From contig DASSJI010000111.1 in NCBI GenBank assembly GCA_035691285.1, positions 1 to 64,000 of the forward strand: a DNA stretch of 64,000 nt. The letters are read 5' to 3'. The first letter of the stretch is position 1. Every line of letters begins with the position of its first letter. The notes under the pieces are model-generated. The model was not told the origin of the DNA. It saw only the letters and a list, made by a program, of their open reading frames with translations, and searched no databases. This DNA is from DATFEN01 sp035691285 (GTDB taxonomy: Bacteria; Acidobacteriota; Vicinamibacteria; Fen-336). Shown in pieces: positions 1-7,300 of this stretch. The translations under genes were made by a program, and so were the position numbers.

Positions 1-110
1 AGAAGGCCGCCGGCGAGATCTTCTCCCTGCCCCTCTACCCCGAGATGAGCGACGAGCAGGTCCTCGCCGTCGCGCGGGCCCTGCGCGAGACCCTCGGCGC
101 ACGGGCGTGA
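1..110 (+). CDS. DegT/DnrJ/EryC1-type aminotransferase, C-terminal end (partial)
   Basis: Only the last 35 codons are present, read from base 3 to the TGA at 108-110; the rest lies before the window. The tail runs EIFSLPLYPEMSDEQ and then a short helix. That is the usual C-terminus of PLP-dependent sugar aminotransferases of the DegT/DnrJ/EryC1/StrS family, where E-x-L-SLPLYP-x-L-(T/S)-DE precedes the last helix. Family knowledge says these enzymes make amino sugars for surface glycans, which suits the glycosyltransferase genes downstream. Its stop overlaps the GTG of the next gene (GTGA, 107-110), so the two are probably translationally coupled. The catalytic lysine is not visible, so the call rests on this tail alone. 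Confidence 0.7.
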   Translation, partial: KAAGEIFSLPLYPEMSDEQVLAVARALRETLGARA

Positions 111-2689
111 CGCCGGTCGCGCCGCTGCCGGCGACCCTCGCCGGGCTCTGCGTCTTCGCGCTACCCGGTCTCGTCCTGCTGGCGCTGCTGCGCCCCCGCG
201 AGCGCGACGCCCTGCGCTTCGACGAAGCGCTCTACCTGGTCGTGGCCTCGAGCGTGGCCTTTTCCGCATGGGTCGCCCTCGCCCTCGCCGAGCTGGGCCG
301 CTTCTCTCTGTCGCGGGCGAGCGCCGTGATCGCCTTGGTGTGCCTGGCCGGCCTCGTCCTCGGCCGCCGCCGGCTCGGCCCGCCCTTGCCGAGGCTGCGC
401 CGCGCTCAAGACCTCGCGCCGGCCCTGGTGGTGCTGAGCCTGGCCTTCGCCCTGCAAGCGCGCCCGACGGAGTACCTGCTAGGCGGCCGCGATCCCGGCA
501 CCTACATCGCGGCGATGGGCATGGTGGCGCGCACGGGCGGCATCGCGTACACGGACCCCGGAGTCCTCTCGATCCCTCCCGAGGACGTCGAGCTCTTCTA
601 TCGCAACCCGCAGAACCCGGACTATTCCTGGGGCCGATTCTTGGGCTTTCCGCTGGAGAGCCCGCGAACCGGGCGTGTCTTTCCCGAGTTCTTCCACCTG
701 TTCCCCGCATTCGGCGCCTACCTCTTCGCGACCATGGGCGTGAAGGGGGCCCTCGCGACGCCGCCGATCTTCGGGATCCTGGGCACGCTCGGCGCGTTCT
801 TCGCCTTTCGGCGCCTCTTCGGCGAGGCGACGGGCCTCCTCGCGGGCCTGCTGCTCGCCACGAACGTGGTGCAGGTGTGGTTCGGGCGCTATCCGGTGTC
901 CGAGCCGCTGTCGCAGTTCCTGCTCTTCCTCGCCCTCGTCTTGCTGGCGGTGTTCGAGGCCGAGGAGGCGCCGGTGTTCGGAGCGCTGGTCGGGGCGGCC
1001 CTGGGCCTGTCCCTGCTCGTGCGCATCGACAGCGTCCTGATCGCGCTGCCCCTCGGCCTCTACCTGCTCGTGCGCCACGCCCACGGCGAGCTGCCCTGGC
1101 GCAAGGCGGCGAGCATCCTCGTGCCGTTCGCGCTCCTCGCGGCCCACGCGGGGCTCCACGCCGCCCTGTTCGCGCGCAAGTACCTTGTCAGCATCGCCAC
1201 CCGGCCCTACTGGAGCCAGCCGGCCTGGGTCTGGGCGCTCGCCGCGGCGTCCGTGCTGGTGGCGTTGTGGGCGGCGGGACGCCACGGCGACGCTCTCGTC
1301 GTCTGGCTCGAGGCGAAGGGCGAGCGCCTGCGCCTCGCGGTCATGGCTGGCCTCCTGCTGCTCGCCCTCTACGCGTACTTCCTGAGGCCGCTCCTCTCCG
1401 CCTGGGCCGGCGGAGACGGCAACGAGCCCGCGCTGCGCTGGGCCGACGCCTCGTGGCTCGAGGCTCTCGGCTTCCGGCGCCTCGCCGCCCACGACGCCCA
1501 GGCCCTCGTCCGTCTCGGCTGGTTCGTCTCGCCGCTGGCCCTCGTCCTCGCCCTCCTGGGCCTGCTGCTCGCCGTCCGCGACTTCAGGCCCCGGCTCCTG
1601 TTCGGCCTCGCCTCGTTCCTCGCCTTCGCCGGCTTCTACTTCTACAAGATCCGCGTCTACAACGACTACTTCTTCGCCTTGCGCCGCTTCATGCCCGTCG
1701 TCGTTCCCTGGATCTTCGCCCTCGCCGCCTTCCTCCTCGTGCGGCTCGCGGCCCGCGGCGGCCCGCGGCGCCTCCTGGCGGGCGCCCTGGCCCTGGCGCT
1801 CCTGGCGGCCCAGGCCACTGGCCTGTCGCCCATCGCCGCCTTCACCGACTGGAAGGGCGCCGTGCGCTTCGTGGAGGACGTGGCGCGACGCTTCCAGAAG
1901 GACGACATCGTGGTCTTCGAGCAGGTGCAGAGCATCCACCTGCTGTCCCTGCCTCTCTGGGCGGTCCACGGCGTCAATATCCTCGAGCTCGCTCGCTTCA
2001 ACCCGGATCCGGAGAGGCTGCGGCACTTGATCGCGGTCTGGCGGGGCCGCTACCGCAACCTCTATTTCGTGCACACCTACCGCACCGACCTGTGCGGCGT
2101 GTTCCTGGAGCGCGTCGAGGACAAGGCCTTCGGAAGCTTCGAGTGGGAGCGTGCGTACGGCCGCGTGCCCGAGCGCCCGGAGTTCCGCTCCCTGCACTTC
2201 ACGATCTCGCGCGTGGTGCCGCCCGAGGAGCTCCAGGTTCCGCCCCTCCGAGAGGTGGACCTCGGCGGCAGCGACGACTTCCAGGTCTCGGGCTTCCATG
2301 ACAAGGAGGGCGGCGGAGACGAGACGTACCGCTGGACCGGCGCCTGCGCCTCCCTGTACCTGCCAGGCGCGAGGGGAGGCGACACGGTGGCCCTCCGCGT
2401 CTCCGCCGGCCAGAGGCCCGCAACGGCGAAGCCGCCCGTGGTGAGCGCCTCGCTGTCAGGTGTCGCCCTGGGCGTGTTCACGCCCGGGCTTGCCTTCGCC
2501 GACGCACGCCTGCGGCTGCCCGACCCGCTGCCGTCCGGACCGCCGGTGCTGCGCCTCGACGTGCCGGCCTGGCGCCCCGCCAACGTGCTGTCCGGCTCCT
2601 CCGACACGCGCGACCTGGGCGTCATGGTGGACCGCGTCCGCCTCGAGGCACGGCCCGCCGCCCACGCGGCGCCGCGGCTCGCGCGATGA
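107..2689 (+). CDS. GT-C-like multi-spanning membrane protein
   Basis: This is an 860-residue protein starting at GTG 107, inside the stop of the upstream gene. Roughly a dozen hydrophobic segments fill residues 5 to about 580, and the last 270 residues are soluble with beta-sandwich-like character. An acidic motif, GGRDPGTYIAAM with Asp about 129, follows an early transmembrane segment, the place where GT-C glycosyltransferases (PMT/ArnT-like) carry a catalytic acid in the first outer loop. The GT-C assignment is inferred from topology, this motif and neighbours; I do not recognise a named family. It would use a lipid-linked sugar donor and act on the periplasmic face. It could instead be a polymerase- or ligase-like protein. 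The stop overlaps the next ATG (ATGA). Confidence 0.6.
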   Translation: MTPVAPLPATLAGLCVFALPGLVLLALLRPRERDALRFDEALYLVVASSVAFSAWVALALAELGRFSLSRASAVIALVCLAGLVLGRRRLGPPLPRLRRAQDLAPALVVLSLAFALQARPTEYLLGGRDPGTYIAAMGMVARTGGIAYTDPGVLSIPPEDVELFYRNPQNPDYSWGRFLGFPLESPRTGRVFPEFFHLFPAFGAYLFATMGVKGALATPPIFGILGTLGAFFAFRRLFGEATGLLAGLLLATNVVQVWFGRYPVSEPLSQFLLFLALVLLAVFEAEEAPVFGALVGAALGLSLLVRIDSVLIALPLGLYLLVRHAHGELPWRKAASILVPFALLAAHAGLHAALFARKYLVSIATRPYWSQPAWVWALAAASVLVALWAAGRHGDALVVWLEAKGERLRLAVMAGLLLLALYAYFLRPLLSAWAGGDGNEPALRWADASWLEALGFRRLAAHDAQALVRLGWFVSPLALVLALLGLLLAVRDFRPRLLFGLASFLAFAGFYFYKIRVYNDYFFALRRFMPVVVPWIFALAAFLLVRLAARGGPRRLLAGALALALLAAQATGLSPIAAFTDWKGAVRFVEDVARRFQKDDIVVFEQVQSIHLLSLPLWAVHGVNILELARFNPDPERLRHLIAVWRGRYRNLYFVHTYRTDLCGVFLERVEDKAFGSFEWERAYGRVPERPEFRSLHFTISRVVPPEELQVPPLREVDLGGSDDFQVSGFHDKEGGGDETYRWTGACASLYLPGARGGDTVALRVSAGQRPATAKPPVVSASLSGVALGVFTPGLAFADARLRLPDPLPSGPPVLRLDVPAWRPANVLSGSSDTRDLGVMVDRVRLEARPAAHAAPRLAR

Positions 2690-3891
2690 AGATCCTGATG
2701 CTGACGTCGTCGTACCCGAAGTACCCGGGGGACGTGACGGCGCCCTTCATCGAGTCGATCGCGAGGGGCGTGGCGGCGCGCGGCCACGCCGTCGACGTCG
2801 TGCTGCCCCATCACCCGGAGCTGCGGCGGCCTCCGGGCGAGCCCGTCCGCTTCTTCCCCTATCGCTACGCGCCGGACCGGCTCTCGCTGTGGGGCTACGC
2901 CCAGAGCATGGCGGCGGACGTGCGGGTGCGGCGGCGCATGTACCTGCTCCTGCCCTTCGTCACCCTCGCCCTGCGACGGCTCGTGGCCGAGCGCCTCGAG
3001 GCGCTGCGCTACGACGCGCTCCACGTCCACTGGGTGGTCCCGAGCGCCGTGCTCGTCGCGGACATGGCGCGGAGCCACGCACTTCCTCTCGTGGTCAGCC
3101 TCCATGGCAGCGACGTGTTCGTGGCGGAGCGTCATCGCCCCGCCGGGTGGGCGGCGCGCTCGGCCCTCCACTCTGCCGGCGCGGTCACCGCGTGCAGCCG
3201 CGACCTCTACGAGCGCGCCCTGCGCCTCGGCGCGCCGCCGGCGCGCACGCGCACGCTGCCCTACGGCGTCGAAGTCGCGGCCTTCACCAGGGACGCGCTC
3301 GACCCCGGGATCCGCGCGCGACTCGGCGGACGCCCGGGCGAGCTCTTGGTGCTCGCCTTCGGAAGGCTCGTGGAGAAGAAAGGCTTCCGCTACCTCATCG
3401 AGGCCGCCGCCGCCGTTCAGGGGGTGCGCGTCGCCGTCGCCGGCCAGGGCGACCTCAGGGGCGAGCTCGAGACCCTGGCGCGCGAGCTGCGCTCGCCCGT
3501 GGTCTTCGCGGGCCCCCTCGAGCGCGATGCGATGGCGCACGCCGTGCTCGCCGCCGACGTGGTCGTGGTGCCCTCGGTGGTCGACCGCGCTGGCAACGTG
3601 GATGGCCTGCCCAACGCGCTGCTCGAGGCGCTGGCCGCCGGCCGCGCGGTCGTGGCGAGCCGCGTGGCCGGCATCCCCGACGTCGTCGCGGACGGCGAGA
3701 CCGGCCTCCTGACGCCGCCCCGCGACGTGGCGGCGCTGGCGGCGGCGCTCTCCCGGCTCCGCGACGATCCCTCGCTGCGCGACCGCCTGGGCCTCGCGGC
3801 GCGCCGTGCCGTCGCCGAATCGCTGTCCTGGGACGCCGCCGCCCGCGCCTTCGAGGATTGTTACAGGCAGGCGATCGCCCATGCCGGCTAG
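2686..3891 (+). CDS. Glycosyltransferase family 4 (GT-B)
   Basis: This 401-residue protein begins with a Rossmann-like strand (KILMLTSSYPKYPGD) and a glycine-containing loop typical of GT4 acceptor domains. LHGSDVFVAE near residue 143 is the N-domain turn seen in this family. FGRLVEKKGFRYLIEA near residue 225 opens the nucleotide-sugar domain, and NALLEALAAGRAVVASRVAGIPD near residue 315 holds the E-x7-E-type donor-binding region. It should transfer a sugar from an NDP-sugar to a growing lipid-linked glycan on the cytoplasmic side. Donor and acceptor cannot be told. The start overlaps the upstream stop by four bases, and its own stop lies 11 bases inside the next gene. Confidence 0.9.
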   Translation: MKILMLTSSYPKYPGDVTAPFIESIARGVAARGHAVDVVLPHHPELRRPPGEPVRFFPYRYAPDRLSLWGYAQSMAADVRVRRRMYLLLPFVTLALRRLVAERLEALRYDALHVHWVVPSAVLVADMARSHALPLVVSLHGSDVFVAERHRPAGWAARSALHSAGAVTACSRDLYERALRLGAPPARTRTLPYGVEVAAFTRDALDPGIRARLGGRPGELLVLAFGRLVEKKGFRYLIEAAAAVQGVRVAVAGQGDLRGELETLARELRSPVVFAGPLERDAMAHAVLAADVVVVPSVVDRAGNVDGLPNALLEALAAGRAVVASRVAGIPDVVADGETGLLTPPRDVAALAAALSRLRDDPSLRDRLGLAARRAVAESLSWDAAARAFEDCYRQAIAHAG

Positions 3892-5101
3892 GCGGCGCTG
3901 GAGGCCGGTCGTCGGGACCGGCAACCGCGTCTACGACGCCAGGGAGCGGCTGCTCCTCGGCCTCGCCGACCTGCCCGGCCGCCTGCTCCTCGGCTGGCGC
4001 GCGCCCTCGGCGCGCCCCATCGATCCTGCGGCCGTACGCGACGCGCTCGTGCTCCGTCTCGACCGCATCGGCGACGTCCTGATGTCGCTGCCGGCGCTCC
4101 AGGCGCTGCGCGCGGCCCTGCCTGGCGCTCGCATCCGCCTGGCCGTGGGGAAGTGGAGCGCGGAGATCGCGAGAAGTGCGCCGGTGGACGAGGTCCTCGT
4201 GTGGAGCGCGCCCTGGGTGGGGCGGCCGAGCGAGGGCGCACAGAGCCTGGGCGAGCTCCTGGCCGCGGCCCGCGCGCTGCGCGCAACGCGCCTCGACCTC
4301 GCGATCGACTTGCAGGGGGACGTGCGGTCGTCGCTGCTCCTGTGGCTCAGCGGCGCGCGGGCCCGCGTCGGCTACGCGAACACCGGCGGCGCCTACCTGC
4401 TCACCCACGTCGTGCCCCTCGACGAGACCGTCTCCTGGGTGGAGCAGAACCGTCGGGCGGTCGCCGTGGCCGTCGGCGAGCCGCCGGCCACGCCGCGCCT
4501 CGACCCGCTCACGGCCGCGGACCGTTCGTTCGCCAAGCACCTGTTCGAGAACCTTCACCTCGAGGAGAGGCGGCCCCTCGTCGGCCTCCATCCGAGCGGG
4601 GGGCGGCGCGTGAAGCAGTGGCCGGTCGAGCGCTGGGCCGAGGTGGCGGGGCGACTCCAGGAGGAGCACGCGGCCACGATCCTGGTGACGGGCTCCCAGG
4701 CCGATCGCCCGCTCGCGGAAGCGGTGGCGCAGCGGCTCCCCCGAAAGCCGCTCGATCTCAGCGGGCGTCTCGACGTCCGCGAGAGCATGGCGCTCATCGC
4801 GGGCCTCGACCTGTTCCTCTCGCCCGACACCGGCCCGATGCACATGGCGTGCGCCGTGGACACGCCCTCGGTCAGCGTGTTCGGCCCGTCGGACCCCGTC
4901 CGCTACTTCTCCGGCGGCCACGGACGCGCGGGCTCCCGCCACGTCGTGGTGAGGCCGGATCTCTGGTGCTCGCCCTGCAACCTGATCCGCAGGCCCCCCG
5001 CCGAGTGCGCCAGGGACGACGCTCCCGAATGCCTGCGGCTCGTGACCGTGGAGGCCGTCTACACGGAGGCCTCTCGGCTCCTGCGGGCGGCCGCCTCCTA
5101 G
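3881..5101 (+). CDS. Glycosyltransferase family 9 (heptosyltransferase-like)
   Basis: A 406-residue protein. I chose ATG 3881, 11 bases before the upstream stop, because an upstream in-frame ATG at 3806 adds only proline-rich sequence unlike the family. LVLRLDRIGDVLMSLPAL near residue 50 is the signature start of ADP-heptose:LPS heptosyltransferases. GLHPSGGRRVKQWP opens the second domain, and FLSPDTGPMHMACAVDTPSVSVFG is the conserved donor-site segment (D-T-G-P-x-H). Family 9 enzymes add heptose or related sugars to LPS core. Here it closes a GT operon and may build a core-like region. Its last four bases overlap the last four of the convergent ku gene. Confidence 0.88.
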   Translation: MPARRRWRPVVGTGNRVYDARERLLLGLADLPGRLLLGWRAPSARPIDPAAVRDALVLRLDRIGDVLMSLPALQALRAALPGARIRLAVGKWSAEIARSAPVDEVLVWSAPWVGRPSEGAQSLGELLAAARALRATRLDLAIDLQGDVRSSLLLWLSGARARVGYANTGGAYLLTHVVPLDETVSWVEQNRRAVAVAVGEPPATPRLDPLTAADRSFAKHLFENLHLEERRPLVGLHPSGGRRVKQWPVERWAEVAGRLQEEHAATILVTGSQADRPLAEAVAQRLPRKPLDLSGRLDVRESMALIAGLDLFLSPDTGPMHMACAVDTPSVSVFGPSDPVRYFSGGHGRAGSRHVVVRPDLWCSPCNLIRRPPAECARDDAPECLRLVTVEAVYTEASRLLRAAAS

Positions 5102-5940
5102 CCCGCGCGCTTGCGCTTGGCCGGCTTGGCGGCGGGCTCCTCCTCGGCCGCGGGGAGCGCCGCCTCGCCCTTCTTCGCGAGGCTCGCCTTGAGCGCCTCC
5201 ATCAGGTCGATGATCTGGGCCTTCCTCGGTTCGGGGGCGGCGGTGATCTCCTGGCCCTCCACCTTCTTCTGGATCGCCTCCTTGGTACGCTTCCGGACCT
5301 CGTCCTCGTACTGTTCCGGGCGGAACTCCTCGGCGGCGATCTGGTGGACGAGCTGGACCGCGAGCTTCAGCTCCGCGTCTTTGATGTCGGCCTCGCCGAC
5401 GGGCACCTCGTCCATGGCCCGGACCTCGTCGGCGTAGAGGAGCTGCTGCATGACGAGGCCCTTGCCCATCGGCCGGATCAGCACCAGGTACATCTTGCCG
5501 CGCGCCGCCCACTTGGCCAGGGCCGAGCGGCCGGTCTGGCGCATGGCCTCGGCCAGCAGGTGATAGGCCTTGTCGCCGCCCTCGTCGGGCCCCATGTAGT
5601 AGGCGCCGTCGAAGTAGATCGGGTCGACCTGCGAGGCGGGCACGAACTCGGTGATCTCGATGGCGCGCTCGGTCTGCTGGGCGAGCTGCTTGAGCTCCTC
5701 CTCGCTGAAGGTGACGTACTGCCCCTTGGCGAACTCGTAGCCCTTGACCATCTGGTCACGCGGCACGACCTCGTTGTCGTCCTTCTCGCAGATGTACTGC
5801 TGCTTGAGGCGCCCCTTGCACTTGGCGTGGAGCAGGTTGAAGGAGATCGCCGCCTGGGACTCGGCGGCGGTGAACAGCTTCACGGGGATCGAGACCATCC
5901 CGAAGCTCAGCGTTCCGGAGGCGAGCGGGCGCGCGGGCAT
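5098..5940 (-). CDS. ku: Ku protein for non-homologous end joining
   Basis: This 280-residue protein has the whole bacterial Ku core. LASGTLSFGMVSIPVKLFTA at the N-terminus is the family hallmark, followed by LHAKCKGRLKQQYICEKDDNEV. The DNA-ring region (ITEFVPASQVDPIYFDGAYYMGPDE) and a lysine/alanine-rich C-terminal tail after about residue 235 are also present. Bacterial Ku is a homodimeric ring that binds DNA ends and recruits LigD; ligD is 1.4 kb away on the other strand. The ATG at 5940 has no Shine-Dalgarno sequence, but an extended -10 like box ends six bases upstream, so the transcript may be leaderless. It shares four bases with the convergent GT9 gene. Confidence 0.97.
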   Translation of the reverse strand: MPARPLASGTLSFGMVSIPVKLFTAAESQAAISFNLLHAKCKGRLKQQYICEKDDNEVVPRDQMVKGYEFAKGQYVTFSEEELKQLAQQTERAIEITEFVPASQVDPIYFDGAYYMGPDEGGDKAYHLLAEAMRQTGRSALAKWAARGKMYLVLIRPMGKGLVMQQLLYADEVRAMDEVPVGEADIKDAELKLAVQLVHQIAAEEFRPEQYEDEVRKRTKEAIQKKVEGQEITAAPEPRKAQIIDLMEALKASLAKKGEAALPAAEEEPAAKPAKRKRAG

Positions 5941-5946
5941 GAAACG

Positions 5947-5955
5947 AGGATAGCA
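5947..5955 (-). promoter_or_regulatory. Candidate extended -10 promoter for ku
   Basis: The minus strand reads TGCTATCCT, a TGn extension plus TATCCT. A start seven bases after the box falls on the A of the ku ATG at 5940. No Shine-Dalgarno sequence is seen. No convincing -35 was found. Confidence 0.4.
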
Positions 5956-5987
5956 CCAGATTGCAGTAGGCTCAGGCGGGAGGCGCC

Positions 5988-6308
5988 TTGGCGGGACCCG
6001 GAGTCCTCATCTATGGAGCGAACAGCGGGTCGCTCGTGGCGCGGCGCTCGCGCGCGATCGAGCGAGTCTACGCGCCGGTGCGTCCGAGCCGCGCCCTCGC
6101 GCTGCGCCTGCTGCGGCCCTTCGCGGGCGCGCTGGCGGCCGCGCCCGTCCAGGCGTTCCTGAAGCGCCGCATCCGAGCCCGCGCGGCAGGGCCCAGCGAC
6201 GCGGCCCGCGCGGCCGGCTTCGCCCTGTTCTGGGGCGAGGCCGAGGACGGCAACGGGCGGCGCGCGGCGGCGCGCCAGAAGACGCCCTCCAGCCGGGAGG
6301 ACCTGTGA
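5988..6308 (+). pseudogene. Internally deleted saccharopine-dehydrogenase-like remnant
   Basis: The 106-codon frame starts at TTG 5988, with GGGAGG four bases before it. The first residues, GPGVLIYGANSGSLVARR, look like the opening of saccharopine-dehydrogenase-like NAD(P)-binding proteins (usually LxYGANGYTGxLxAR), with the glycine-rich loop damaged. The rest, from RAIERVYAPVRPSRALALR through PVQAFLKRRIRARAAGPSD to FWGEAEDGNGRRAAARQKTP, resembles their C-terminal region. Intact members are roughly 350 residues, so most of the middle is missing, as is the tail after the last segment. I read it as a deletion remnant kept in frame; the family match is from memory. It could instead be a small expressed protein. 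Its stop overlaps the next GTG. Confidence 0.5.
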
Positions 6309-7300
6309 GGGACGTCTTGATCGTCGGCGCGGGCCCGGCGGGGCTCGCCGCGGGCATCGCGGCGCAGCAGGCGGGCCTCGACTACGAGCTCCTGGAGAAG
6401 GGCTGCCTGGTCAACTCGGTGTTCCACTTCCCGCGGGCGATGACGTTCTTCACGACGCCCGAGCTGCTCGAGATCGGCGGCCTGCCCTTCGTGACGCCCT
6501 ACGAGAAGCCCACGCAGTGGGAGGCGCTGCGCTACTACCGGCGCGTGGCTGATGCGTACGCCCTGAGGATCTCGCTCGGGGTGCGCGTGAGCACCGTCGC
6601 GGTGCGGGACGGCCACTTCGCCCTGGAGGCGAGCCGCCGCGACGCGCCGGGCGCGGAGCGGCGCGAGGAGATCCTGGGGAGGAACGTGGTCGTGGCCACG
6701 GGCTACTACGACCACCCGAACCGGCTCGGCGTCCCTGGCGAGGAGCTTCCCCACGTCTCCCACTACTACGACGAGCCCCACGCCTACTACCGGAAGGACG
6801 TCGTGGTCGTGGGGGGCAAGAACTCGGCGGCGATCGCGGCCCTCGAGATCCACCGGGCGGGTGGGCGCGTGACGCTCGTGCACCGCCGCGCCGCCCTCGC
6901 CGAGTCGATCAAGTACTGGATCCGCCCCGACATCGAGAACCGCATCAAGGAGGGCTCCATCGCGGCGCGCTTCGAGACGCGGCTCCGGGCGATCTCTCCG
7001 CGCGGCGTCACCGTGGAGGGGCCGGGCGGGTGCGCCGAGCTGCCCGCCGACGCGGTCTTCCTGATGACGGGCTATCACCCCGACACGACGCTCCTGGAGC
7101 AGGCCGGCGTCCGCGTCGATCCCGGGAGCCTCCGGCCTTCCCACGTTCCCGAGACGCTGGAGACCAACGTGCCGGGGCTGTTCGTGGCCGGGTCCACGGC
7201 CGCCGGCCGCGAGACGAGCAAGATCTTCATCGAAACCGGGCGCTTCCACGGCGAGGCCATCGTCCGGCGCATCCTGGCGGCCAGGCGCGGGCCGGCGTGA
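6305..7300 (+). CDS. YpdA-family FAD/NAD(P) oxidoreductase
   Basis: A 331-residue flavoprotein. VLIVGAGPAGLAAGIAAQQAG at the N-terminus is the FAD-binding GxGxxG fold. Next comes the FHFPRAMTFFTTPELLEIGGLPF segment, characteristic of YpdA, the putative bacillithiol disulfide reductase. A second dinucleotide fold, VVVVGGKNSAAIAALE, sits near residue 162 for NAD(P)H, and FVAGSTAAGRETSKIFIE near the end is the C-terminal flavin contact. YpdA enzymes lack the CxxC of thioredoxin reductases, and I see none here. The role would be low-molecular-weight thiol recycling; whether this organism makes bacillithiol cannot be judged. It overlaps ligD by GTGA, so it is likely coupled to it. Confidence 0.82.
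   Translation: MRDVLIVGAGPAGLAAGIAAQQAGLDYELLEKGCLVNSVFHFPRAMTFFTTPELLEIGGLPFVTPYEKPTQWEALRYYRRVADAYALRISLGVRVSTVAVRDGHFALEASRRDAPGAERREEILGRNVVVATGYYDHPNRLGVPGEELPHVSHYYDEPHAYYRKDVVVVGGKNSAAIAALEIHRAGGRVTLVHRRAALAESIKYWIRPDIENRIKEGSIAARFETRLRAISPRGVTVEGPGGCAELPADAVFLMTGYHPDTTLLEQAGVRVDPGSLRPSHVPETLETNVPGLFVAGSTAAGRETSKIFIETGRFHGEAIVRRILAARRGPA

Noticed and set aside
479..2299. Long open frame of 606 codons on the minus strand
   Set aside because: It is antisense to a coding gene with a clear protein; its product is rich in E, Q, R, H and G with no motif, as expected from the high GC. Many similar mirror frames were left out.
2077..3924. Minus-strand frame of 615 codons over the GT-C-like and GT4 genes
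   Set aside because: Same low-complexity, charged composition, no domain, no start signal; shadow of the plus-strand genes.
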